Of a DNA stretch of 38,211 bases, positions 5,539 through 11,723 are shown one piece after another. The translations under genes and the position numbers were made by a program. The stretch is from an uncultured Clostridia bacterium. GTDB lineage: Bacteria; Bacillota; Clostridia; Christensenellales; Borkfalkiaceae. Under the pieces are notes generated by a model that was given only the letters and a program-made list of their open reading frames with translations, did not search any database and was not told the DNA's origin. The stretch covers positions 1 to 38,211 of the forward strand of contig CANQBW010000011.1 in the NCBI GenBank assembly GCA_947589565.1, read 5' to 3'. Each line of letters begins with the position of its first letter. The first letter of the stretch is position 1.

Positions 5539-8500
5539 TCAATCTTGCAGACAAGTGATCTTGACGTTCTTCAAATCTTCTCGATCGTCGTCGATCTTGA
5601 TCCTATCCCATTCTGCCCGTGTGCCGGGATAGACGATCTCGCCCGTCTTCCTGAAGGTATAATTGTTTCCGAATGCGTTGTCGATCCTCTCGATCGCAGT
5701 CCCCTTGAATATAATTTTTTCCAAATCCGAGCGACTAAAGAATGCATAAGATTGGATGCGTTTGACGGAAGCAGGGATAACCGCCTCGACAGCATTCGGC
5801 ATACATGCATAATAGTTCTCGCCGTTAAAGCTTAAAAGAGAATCCTCTTCAATCTTGAGGCACTTATTCCCGGGGTGGACTTCGAGCGTTTCGAGTTCCG
5901 GGAAAAGCGTCAGATCCCCCCAGAATCCGCCGAGAATATTACCTCCCCTTGATCCGTCATCGGGCCAGCCGCTTCCCCAATTCGTCAACCCCCAGAGTTC
6001 CACGTCCTTGCCCACCGTGAGCTTTTTCAAGATGTAGTTGTAATTACTGAGCATCTCATCTGCAAGCACATGAACGCCGTCGGGAATCGCATATTCCTCT
6101 CTCTCCCCCGCGCTCGGCAGAGAGATGAGCGTGTACATATTCTTCGTGAAGAGAACGCCGTCCTGCGCCTTGAAGTAGGGATTGTCTTCGGCAACATCAT
6201 AGGCTTTGATCTGTCCCTCGAAAGCTTCTCTCCACAGGAATTTGATCGTTGCGGGGAAATAGACGGTCCCGACGCGAGACAGCAAATTTATGCCGAACAC
6301 GGGATCGCCAGACTCGCCGAACTCCCCGTTCCGAATGCTCCCCACAGAGATGACTGTATAAGTCATTCCGTCGTGCGTGACGGTTTCGGGAACTTTGACG
6401 TCCGCCCCATCCTCCAAACGAGCGAAAGTGAGCTGTACCGTTTGGAACCCTGTGACGGCATAGGTAAAGTCTCCCTCTGTGAAAGTCTGCCGAACGAGAA
6501 CTTCGCCGAACCCCTCATAGGGCTCCTCCGCGCACTCCGGAAGAGCGCCCAAAAAGTGCACGCCGACGCCATTGTCCGACGTATGGTTATCTAAGAACTC
6601 CCTGTGTGCGGAACTGCCCCAGCCCGCGTCCGACCACTGCGTGTTCTGATGCTCGGAGACGGCGAAATAATTGTAATTGATTCCCCACATGAAGCCGGGG
6701 TTGTCGTCAAACGTCAGATCGTACCAATACCACTTCCCGTCGTCGAGCCTGACGAGGTTGTAGGCATGGTTTTCTTCTTCGGAAGTTCCCGTGACGAAGA
6801 TGTTCTCGATCCCCGTCATGTTCAACATCAATTGGAAACTGCGGGCAAAGCCCTCGCAGACTGCGCCCTGTTCCCCGAACACGCCGACGATATTGTGCGC
6901 CCAGATCGGGTCTTTGGGAACAACTCTTCGGTCGAGATAGTCCACTCTGTCCAAAATGAGATCGTGATAGGCAAGCGTGGCCAAATAGGCGTTGTCCGGT
7001 GCGGATTTCCGCCACCCATCTGCCTGTTTTACGATCATTTCATTCAATTCATGACGAACATCGGGGTTGGTGTACTCCTTGGCGACGGGGATCGCATATC
7101 TGTCTTGATCGGGAACGGAAAGCTCCCTTGCAAGCCAATAGTAGAGCGGATGATCGTCGAGATACCCCTTCCAGACGGAGATGGCCTCCTCCTTGGAAAG
7201 CCCGCTCCATTCGAACTCGCCCAAGACGCTCGCATTGCTCGCGCCGCCGTGATATTCCCTCGCCTTTTCGTCGATTTCCAGATACAGGTCCTGCATTTGA
7301 GCTCCGTTCTCCGTCTCGAGAAAGGACTTGAAGGCAAAATCGGAGGAATATAAATCGGGGTCGTTTCTGTCTGCCGCCGTCCAATCGCGTCTGCCGCAGT
7401 TCTTGCAGACGCCGTCTATGTAAGTATGGGAGAGCACGGGCTCATAGACGATCTCCCCCTTCTCCCCGCAGGTGGCACACTCCATCTGAAAGATCCCCGT
7501 ATAGAGACAGGTCGCCTGGCGCAGGCGGGTCCCGACGTTCTCCCGATAGGTGTGCTCATGATCGAGCAAGGGGAGCCGTTCGGAGAGATACTCGTCACAC
7601 CTTGTGCAGTTTCTTCTTTTCTCGCCCTCATGAACGGTGTCGGAGGGGGTGACGATCTCCCACTCTCCGAAGTCATGTCCGAGCGCCTCGACAGGGCTCG
7701 TCTCTCCGCTTCCGCAATTGAGGCAGAGCCTCTGCTGCTTTCCCTCTCTGGTACAAGTCGGCTCTATCATGACAGTCCACGGTCCCCATTCATGGGGAAG
7801 GAAATCGATCGGGCCCTTCTCTTCGCTTCCGCAATTGAGACAGAGCCTGTGCTGCTCCCCCTTCTCGGAGCAGGTCGGTTGCTTTATGACGGTCCATTTT
7901 CCCCATTCATGGGAAAGAAGATCGATCGGACTCTCTTGGGAGTCTCCGCAATTGAGACAGACCCTCTGCCGCTCTCCCGCCTCAAGGCAGGTGGGCTCCT
8001 TTACAATGCTCCAAATTCCCCAATCATGACCGGTAGACGGAACGGAGCGGGTCTGCTCCTTTTTGCAGACAGTACAGGTGCGGATCTCCTCGCCGTCTTG
8101 AAGGCAGGCGGGCTGCTTTACAACGCTCCAACTTCCCCAATCATGACCGGTGGACGGAACAGTGCGGATCTGCACCTTTTTACAGACAATACAGGTGCGC
8201 CTCTCCTTGCCATCTTCAAGGCAGGCGGGCGCTTTCTCGATCTCCCATTCGGAATAGGAATGTTCTGCCCTCTCGATCTTGCGCCGCTCCACATGCGAAG
8301 TGTCGCGCCGGCAGACGCGCTTCTCCACCCCTTCTTTGACACAGGTAGGCTCAATCTCCGTCTGCCACTCGCCGAAGTCATGGCCGAGCGCGTCCAATGT
8401 TTCGATCTTCGAATAGCCGCATTCGGTGCAGGTAAGCTCGACCCTCTCCGCATTCGTGCAATCGGCAGTCCGGATCACCTCTTCTTCGAAGATATGGGAA

Positions 8501-8595
8501 TGCGCCTCCTCCCCACAGCCGGAGAGTGCAAACAGCCCCAAAAGCGCCAAAGATCCCGCCGACAAAACAAGCGTCCGAAGCAGTTTTTTCTTCAT
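5539..8595 (-). CDS. Surface lipoprotein: Cys-x2-Cys repeats, transglutaminase-like domain, LRR_5 region
   Basis: This 1018-residue exported protein has a signal peptide ending in the lipobox LSGC (Cys27). Residues about 32-410 hold roughly ten units of about 39 residues, each with a GHDWG-W motif, one Cys and a C-x2-C pair. Several units are almost identical at DNA level, showing recent duplication. A transglutaminase-like domain follows with Cys580 (VCEGFAR), His610 (ENHAYNLV) and Asp626 (WYDLTFDD) in the right order for a catalytic triad. The last 350 residues resemble BspA-type leucine-rich repeats (YFPATIKFLWREAFEG, VIPASVKRIQSYAFF). It is likely anchored to the outer membrane face and used for peptide cleavage, crosslinking or adhesion. 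It is monocistronic with its own promoter. Confidence 0.85.
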   Translation of the reverse strand: MKKKLLRTLVLSAGSLALLGLFALSGCGEEAHSHIFEEEVIRTADCTNAERVELTCTECGYSKIETLDALGHDFGEWQTEIEPTCVKEGVEKRVCRRDTSHVERRKIERAEHSYSEWEIEKAPACLEDGKERRTCIVCKKVQIRTVPSTGHDWGSWSVVKQPACLQDGEEIRTCTVCKKEQTRSVPSTGHDWGIWSIVKEPTCLEAGERQRVCLNCGDSQESPIDLLSHEWGKWTVIKQPTCSEKGEQHRLCLNCGSEEKGPIDFLPHEWGPWTVMIEPTCTREGKQQRLCLNCGSGETSPVEALGHDFGEWEIVTPSDTVHEGEKRRNCTRCDEYLSERLPLLDHEHTYRENVGTRLRQATCLYTGIFQMECATCGEKGEIVYEPVLSHTYIDGVCKNCGRRDWTAADRNDPDLYSSDFAFKSFLETENGAQMQDLYLEIDEKAREYHGGASNASVLGEFEWSGLSKEEAISVWKGYLDDHPLYYWLARELSVPDQDRYAIPVAKEYTNPDVRHELNEMIVKQADGWRKSAPDNAYLATLAYHDLILDRVDYLDRRVVPKDPIWAHNIVGVFGEQGAVCEGFARSFQLMLNMTGIENIFVTGTSEEENHAYNLVRLDDGKWYWYDLTFDDNPGFMWGINYNYFAVSEHQNTQWSDAGWGSSAHREFLDNHTSDNGVGVHFLGALPECAEEPYEGFGEVLVRQTFTEGDFTYAVTGFQTVQLTFARLEDGADVKVPETVTHDGMTYTVISVGSIRNGEFGESGDPVFGINLLSRVGTVYFPATIKFLWREAFEGQIKAYDVAEDNPYFKAQDGVLFTKNMYTLISLPSAGEREEYAIPDGVHVLADEMLSNYNYILKKLTVGKDVELWGLTNWGSGWPDDGSRGGNILGGFWGDLTLFPELETLEVHPGNKCLKIEEDSLLSFNGENYYACMPNAVEAVIPASVKRIQSYAFFSRSDLEKIIFKGTAIERIDNAFGNNYTFRKTGEIVYPGTRAEWDRIKIDDDREDLKNVKITCLQD

Positions 8596-8644
8596 CTTTC
8601 TCCCCCTCTTCTGTCAAAAATTTCCAAATGTTTCCTTACAATAT

Positions 8645-8672
8645 ATTTTATCACGCAAAAGATTTTTGTCAA
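8645..8672 (-). promoter_or_regulatory. Promoter of the Cys-repeat lipoprotein
   Basis: On the minus strand TTGACA (8667-8672) and TAAAAT (8645-8650) are separated by 16 bp. A GGGGGAGAAAG ribosome site then precedes ATG 8595. Confidence 0.8.
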
Positions 8673-8708
8673 GGGTATTTTTAAAAATTTTTTGAATTTT
8701 GAAGGACC

Positions 8709-8912
8709 TTAGTCCTCGAGCCCCAAAATATAGTCGGCGGAGAGGTCCAGCTCCTTGCAGAGCCTTGCAAAGGTATCCAGTCTCGGCAGTTTTTTGGTCG
8801 TCGAGTACTGCGTCACCATCTCGGGAGAGATGCCCACACGCTTGGCGATCTCGATCGTCGTCAAATTGCTCGCCTTGAGCTCCTGGCTCAATCTCTGTTT
8901 GATCAGATCCAT
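8709..8912 (-). CDS. Small XRE-family (HTH_3) repressor
   Basis: This 67-residue protein is almost entirely a Cro/C1-type helix-turn-helix domain (LTTIEIAKRVGISPEMVTQYSTTKKLPRLDTFARLCKELDLSADYILG). A start at ATG 8912 is supported by an AAGGGGTG ribosome site. It is divergent from a strong promoter that makes a short terminated transcript. Two copies of a TTAG palindrome lie between them, one inside the opposing promoter. The most likely role is repression of that transcript and of itself. It has no sensor domain. Confidence 0.9.
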   Translation of the reverse strand: MDLIKQRLSQELKASNLTTIEIAKRVGISPEMVTQYSTTKKLPRLDTFARLCKELDLSADYILGLED

Positions 8913-8941
8913 AAAAGTTTCACCCCTTTTGAAAATTTTAT

Positions 8942-8956
8942 AACTAATAGTTAGTT
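8942..8956. promoter_or_regulatory. Operator O1, AACTAA-N3-TTAGTT
   Basis: This is a perfect 6-bp inverted repeat with a 3-nt spacer. It lies just upstream of, and partly over, the probable -10 of the XRE gene (minus-strand TATAAA near 8935-8940). Confidence 0.55.
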
Positions 8957-8961
8957 TTTGC

Positions 8962-8990
8962 TTGACAGCTAACCTTTAGTTAGTTATAAT
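8962..8990 (+). promoter_or_regulatory. Strong consensus promoter divergent from XRE, with internal operator O2
   Basis: TTGACA (8962-8967) and TATAAT (8985-8990) with a 17-bp spacer are a perfect sigma-A match. The spacer holds AGCTAA-N3-TTAGTT (8967-8981), the same operator as O1 with one change, centred 25 bp away. A repressor bound here would block polymerase. Confidence 0.85.
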
Positions 8991-8996
8991 GAGAAT

Positions 8997-9108
8997 AGAT
9001 TGATTAAAAAGGAGTAAAAAAATCTTTAAAATGCCAAAAAAACGGGTCCATGACCCGTTCCGCAAAATTTTCAAACTCACGGGGCAAATCGCTCCGTGAG
9101 TTGTTTTT
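8997..9108 (+). ncRNA. Short terminated transcript, about 110 nt, possibly encoding a 22-residue peptide
   Basis: Transcription from the consensus promoter should start near 8997. Two hairpins follow: AACGGGTC-cat-GACCCGTT (9041-9059), then a terminator AACTCACGG/CCGTGAGTT (9074-9102) ending in TTGTTTTT. Within it, AAAGGAG at 9008-9013 precedes ATG 9031, which opens a 22-codon basic peptide (MPKKRVHDPF..., stop 9097-9099). The ATG is about 17 nt from the ribosome site, so translation is doubtful. It is either a small regulatory RNA or a short peptide under XRE control. The sequence matches nothing I recognise. Confidence 0.5.
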
Positions 9109-9113
9109 GAGAT

Positions 9114-9140
9114 AAAAAAAGCGGCGGAAGACCCGCCGCA
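9114..9140 (-). terminator. Terminator after the yugP-like gene
   Basis: On the minus strand GCGGCGG-gtctt-CCGCCGC is followed by T7. It lies 16 nt after the stop codon. Confidence 0.9.
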
Positions 9141-9155
9141 AAGCATTTTGATAAG

Positions 9156-9875
9156 TTATTTTCTTCTTGTGTAGGACAGAACGATGAACAGATAGCGCAG
9201 GAAGTACACGAGGGAGACGAGCATGGAGGCGACATAGGTCATCGCCGCGGCGGAGAGAACTTTTTCCGCGCCCTTGATCTCTCTCTCGTCCAGAATCCCC
9301 TCTTGAAGGAGCATCTTCTTCGCTCTGCGCGAGGCGTTGAACTCGACGGGTAGGGTCACGAGGATGAACAGCATCGACATCGCATAGAAGCCGATCCCCG
9401 CGAGCATGAACCATACGCCGATGTTGTTCGGGGTGGCAAAGAAGATAATATCGAGGATAATGCCGACGAGAATGAGCGGCATCGCGAGCCGCGAGCCGAT
9501 ACTGGCAACGGGAACGAGCGCACTTCTCAATTTATAGGGGACATACCCCCTCGCCTTCTGCATGACGTGTCCGATCTCATGCGCAGCAACGGCGACAGCC
9601 GCGACGCTCGCCGAACCGTAGGTGCTCTCCGAGAGGTTGACTTGCCGCTTTGTGGGGTGAAAGTGGTCGGTGAGCCTTCCGCGGATGCGGTTGACCGTGA
9701 TATCGTTGATGCCGTTGTTCCGCAACAGCCTCACCGCCGTGTCATATCCCGTCATGCGGGACATGTTGGGCACGCCGTTGTACTTCGCATAGGTCGAATT
9801 GACCTTGCTGCTCGCCCAGGCGGAGAGGATAATAAAGGGAATGAGAATGAGCAAAAACAAAAAATACTCGTACAT
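9156..9875 (-). CDS. YugP-family neutral zinc metallopeptidase, membrane
   Basis: The protein has 239 residues. An N-terminal membrane helix (about 4-20) is followed by a cytoplasm-facing domain with the zinc motif HEIGH at 99-103 inside AVAAHEIGHVMQKA, then two or three further membrane segments (about 125-195 and 210-236). Family features include GRLTDHFHPTKRQVNLSE. The start ATG 9875 has an AAGAGGTG site. Members are common in Bacillota, and a role in membrane protein quality control is suspected but not proven. It is a single-gene unit, with a terminator behind it. Confidence 0.88.
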   Translation of the reverse strand: MYEYFLFLLILIPFIILSAWASSKVNSTYAKYNGVPNMSRMTGYDTAVRLLRNNGINDITVNRIRGRLTDHFHPTKRQVNLSESTYGSASVAAVAVAAHEIGHVMQKARGYVPYKLRSALVPVASIGSRLAMPLILVGIILDIIFFATPNNIGVWFMLAGIGFYAMSMLFILVTLPVEFNASRRAKKMLLQEGILDEREIKGAEKVLSAAAMTYVASMLVSLVYFLRYLFIVLSYTRRK

Positions 9876-9923
9876 ATTACACCTCTTTTGATATTATAAC
9901 ACCGTTCTCGCTTGTTGAAACAG

Positions 9924-9953
9924 AAAAAGGGCTCCCCTCTTTCCGGGGAGCCG
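9924..9953 (-). terminator. Terminator after the DUF1858 gene
   Basis: On the minus strand GGCTCCCC / GGGGAGCC with a 7-nt loop is followed by CTTTTTC, 6 nt after the stop codon of the gene ending at 9959. Confidence 0.88.
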
Positions 9954-9958
9954 CAAAA

Positions 9959-10159
9959 TCAGTCTTCCAGCCCTTCGTTGAGCTTTTTGAGAAGCTCTTG
10001 CAGGTCCTCTCCGTGAACCGCGACCGCCTCCGCGATCGTCTCGCCGTGCGCAAGTGCGCAGCCGAAGCAGTGCATTCCCGCAGAGAGCAGAATTTCCGCA
10101 GCGTTGGGATTCAGCTCAAGGCAATCCGCGATCAACGTATTCTCTGTTATTTTCGCCAT
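9959..10159 (-). CDS. DUF1858 / hybrid-cluster-associated redox disulfide domain protein
   Basis: This 66-residue protein matches the short redox-disulfide family often linked to hybrid cluster protein: LNPNAAEILLSAGMHCFGCALAHGETIAEA. The C-F-G-C pair is the presumed redox or metal site. ATG 10159 is preferred over the longer frame because GGAG sits 9-12 nt upstream and a good promoter ends between the two. It is a single-gene unit. Function in the cell is unknown; a role in redox or nitrosative chemistry is inferred from the family name only. Confidence 0.85.
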   Translation of the reverse strand: MAKITENTLIADCLELNPNAAEILLSAGMHCFGCALAHGETIAEAVAVHGEDLQELLKKLNEGLED

Positions 10160-10192
10160 TTTTAAAATCTCCTTTGCAGTTAAGATATTCCT

Positions 10193-10221
10193 ATTATAGC
10201 ACAAATATTCTGCTTTTACAA
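10193..10221 (-). promoter_or_regulatory. Promoter of the DUF1858 gene
   Basis: On the minus strand TTGTAA (10216-10221) and TATAAT (10193-10198) are separated by 17 bp. Confidence 0.8.
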
Positions 10222-10237
10222 GTATTTTTCACATTCT

Positions 10238-10693
10238 TTAAAGGGCAAGCAGCCAATAGATGAGTCCGACCAAGGCTCCCGCGCTCACGCCGAACACGAT
10301 GATGGGGCCTGCGACGATGAACATCTTCGCCGCCATGCCATAGACATAGCCCTCCGTCTTAAACTCGATCGCAGGGGACGCGACCGAATTTGCAAAGCCC
10401 GTGATGGGCACAATGCTGCCCGCGCCCGCGTTCTTTCCGATGCGGTCATAGACGCCGAGACCCGTCAAAAAAGTCCCTAAAAAGATGAGAATGACAGAAA
10501 CGGTCCCCGCGAGCTCGTCGCCCGAAAGCCCCGCAAACTCTAACATGTAGCGGAAGAACTGTCCGATACAGCAGATAAATCCCCCGACCAGAAAGGCACG
10601 GAAACAGGTCTGAAAGTGCTTTGTGGGCGGGTCGAAGGAATTGACATAGTTGATGTAATTTTTATTGTAGTTTTCCCGCGACTTGCCCGTCAT
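10238..10693 (-). CDS. spoVAC: SpoVAC, spore dipicolinate channel component
   Basis: SpoVAC is part of the SpoVA complex that moves Ca-dipicolinic acid into the developing spore and out at germination. This 151-residue protein has the family's polar N-terminus (MTGKSRENYNKNYINYVNSFDPPTKHF) and four membrane helices. Conserved motifs are GGFICCIGQ, GLGVYDRIGKNAGAGSIVPITGFANSV and SPAIEFKTEGYVYGMAAKMF. Its ATG overlaps the stop of a small upstream ORF (ATGA), so translation is probably coupled. The usual partners spoVAD and spoVAE do not follow; a DUF1858 gene with its own promoter does. Confidence 0.93.
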   Translation of the reverse strand: MTGKSRENYNKNYINYVNSFDPPTKHFQTCFRAFLVGGFICCIGQFFRYMLEFAGLSGDELAGTVSVILIFLGTFLTGLGVYDRIGKNAGAGSIVPITGFANSVASPAIEFKTEGYVYGMAAKMFIVAGPIIVFGVSAGALVGLIYWLLAL

Positions 10694-10809
10694 TGTCTCT
10701 TCTCCCGCACGCGCTCGATCTCCCCCTCCGGGAAGCAGCTCTCCCGCTCCTCCCTCGTCTTGCCGAGGGGATTGTTCCGAATCTTATTCATGCCTATAAT
10801 TTGGAACAT
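10690..10809 (-). CDS. Small ORF (33-39 aa) overlapping the spoVAC start
   Basis: On the minus strand an ATG at 10809, with AGAGGGCGG immediately upstream, opens a 39-codon frame. A second in-frame ATG at 10791 would give 33 residues. It ends in TGA overlapping the spoVAC ATG by 4 nt. The peptide is strongly charged (GKTREERE, GEIERVREKR) and has no hydrophobic segment. I do not recognise it. The ATGA overlap suggests it is translated and couples into spoVAC. It could be a regulatory leader or a small spore protein. Confidence 0.5.
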   Translation of the reverse strand: MFQIIGMNKIRNNPLGKTREERESCFPEGEIERVREKRQ

Positions 10810-10886
10810 TCCGCCCTCTTTTATACTCTCCGCAGGAACGGCAATCCTTTTTCAATTTACTGCATGTGAAATTTTAAAAATCGGCA

Positions 10887-10945
10887 TTTTGCATAGTATT
10901 ATGTCTGACATAGTATATGGATTTTTAATACTATGTCTGACATAA
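10887..10945. repeat. Two TATGTC-N-GACATA palindromes (repeat copies 2 and 3)
   Basis: ATTATGTCTGACATAGTAT (about 10898-10916) and ACTATGTCTGACATAATAT (about 10930-10948) share the 13-bp palindrome TATGTC-T-GACATA, with centres about 30 bp apart (three helical turns). The first is embedded in a longer match to 3594-3624. They are upstream of the spoVAC unit. An operator for an unknown dimeric regulator is one reading; a small mobile palindrome is another. Confidence 0.45.
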
Positions 10946-10964
10946 TATACCCAAAAACACCTTT

Positions 10965-10984
10965 GGGGGAGCTTCCGCTCCCCC
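10965..10984. terminator. Hairpin GGGGGAGC-ttcc-GCTCCCCC
   Basis: This perfect 8-bp stem has a tetraloop. On the minus strand it is followed within 10 nt by GTTTTTG. It could end transcripts arriving from the phage-like gene cluster at 11229-18739. Confidence 0.6.
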
Positions 10985-11039
10985 ATTGAGAATGTTTTGT
11001 CGCTCACTTAGGGGATTCCCGCTCGCTTTGCTCGCTTGA

Positions 11040-11185
11040 CTCGCCTACGGCTCGTGAGGCGCGTATAGCTTCTCAATAAAACGACGCACCTTCGACTTCA
11101 CTCCGCTTACGCTCCGTTTCGCTCAGAATGACATCGCTTTTTTACCACTGTCATTCCGAGCGCAGTCGAGGAATCCCCTTGGTCG
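11040..11185. repeat. Dispersed repeat cluster
   Basis: The segment starting CTCGTGAGGCGCGTATAGCT (11051-11096) recurs at 31763-31808 with a few substitutions. TGTCATTCCGAGCGCAGTCG with GAGGAATCCCC (11150-11180) belongs to the family seen at 5424 and 22879. Arms such as CAGAATGACA form inverted pairs with TGTCATTCCG, so transcripts could fold back. Confidence 0.65.
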
Positions 11186-11228
11186 TTAGAATGCGCGACA
11201 CCGTATTTCGACGGCTATAAGGAGAGCC

Positions 11229-11723
11229 TCACTTTGTGTAGTAGAGGAACAACTCATACAACGTCTGATAAAACTCGCCGAGATATTCCGCCGCCAAGAC
11301 GTCGTTTCCGAACAGAGAGAGCCGCAGATTAGCGTCCTTTGTGTAGCGCATGTAGTAATCCCGCACGACGAGGAAGCGCTGCTCGTAGGAGAGATCGTAA
11401 TTGGGATTTTCGGGGTAGCTGTACTTCCCCCTCTCGTTCCCGTCCGCATTGGATTTGTCGTAGGTGAGCCGATAGAGAAGGTCCTCTTTGACCGCCTCGA
11501 TCTTCACCTTTGCGTCCTCGTCGATCTGCTTTTCCACGTCCTCCCGAAGGGTGGAGCGCGCCATATTCTGCTTTAAGAGCGCATTCAGGCGGTCGATCTT
11601 CTCATTTGCCGCGTTCAGCAGAATGTTGTTCTTCTCCGTCTGCGCGGTGTAGATCATGGCGAGCTGCACGGAGGACAGATCGTTGTAATCCTCGTCGGTC
11701 AATTCGATGATGTCGATGTCCAT
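11229..11723 (-). CDS. Helical protein closing the phage-like head cassette
   Basis: This 164-residue protein is mostly charged helix (about 20-85, coiled-coil-like: EKNNILLNAANEKIDRLNALLKQ, LREDVEKQIDEDAKVKIEAVKEDLL). A Tyr-rich C-terminus follows (YSYPENPNYDLSYEQRFLVVRDYYMRY). ATG 11723 has a GGAGGAG site and overlaps the preceding gene by 25 nt, so it belongs to the same transcript. I do not recognise the family. By position it corresponds to the gene after P22 gp10 (the tail needle gp26), but there is no sequence proof. Confidence 0.75.
   Translation of the reverse strand: MDIDIIELTDEDYNDLSSVQLAMIYTAQTEKNNILLNAANEKIDRLNALLKQNMARSTLREDVEKQIDEDAKVKIEAVKEDLLYRLTYDKSNADGNERGKYSYPENPNYDLSYEQRFLVVRDYYMRYTKDANLRLSLFGNDVLAAEYLGEFYQTLYELFLYYTK

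Larger units (their letters stand above)
10810..11228. other. Intergenic region with operator-like repeats, hairpin and dispersed repeats
   Basis: From left to right it holds the upstream region of the spoVAC unit, two TATGTC-N-GACATA palindromes (about 10887-10941), a hairpin (10965-10984) and dispersed repeat units (11040-11185). The repeats include a segment of about 46 bases nearly identical to 31763-31808. No coding region longer than a shadow frame was found. Confidence 0.6.

Noticed and set aside
8010..8260. A CRISPR-like or tandem DNA repeat array
   Set aside because: The near-identical DNA units are in-frame protein repeats (Cys-x2-Cys units) of the lipoprotein. There are no spacers.
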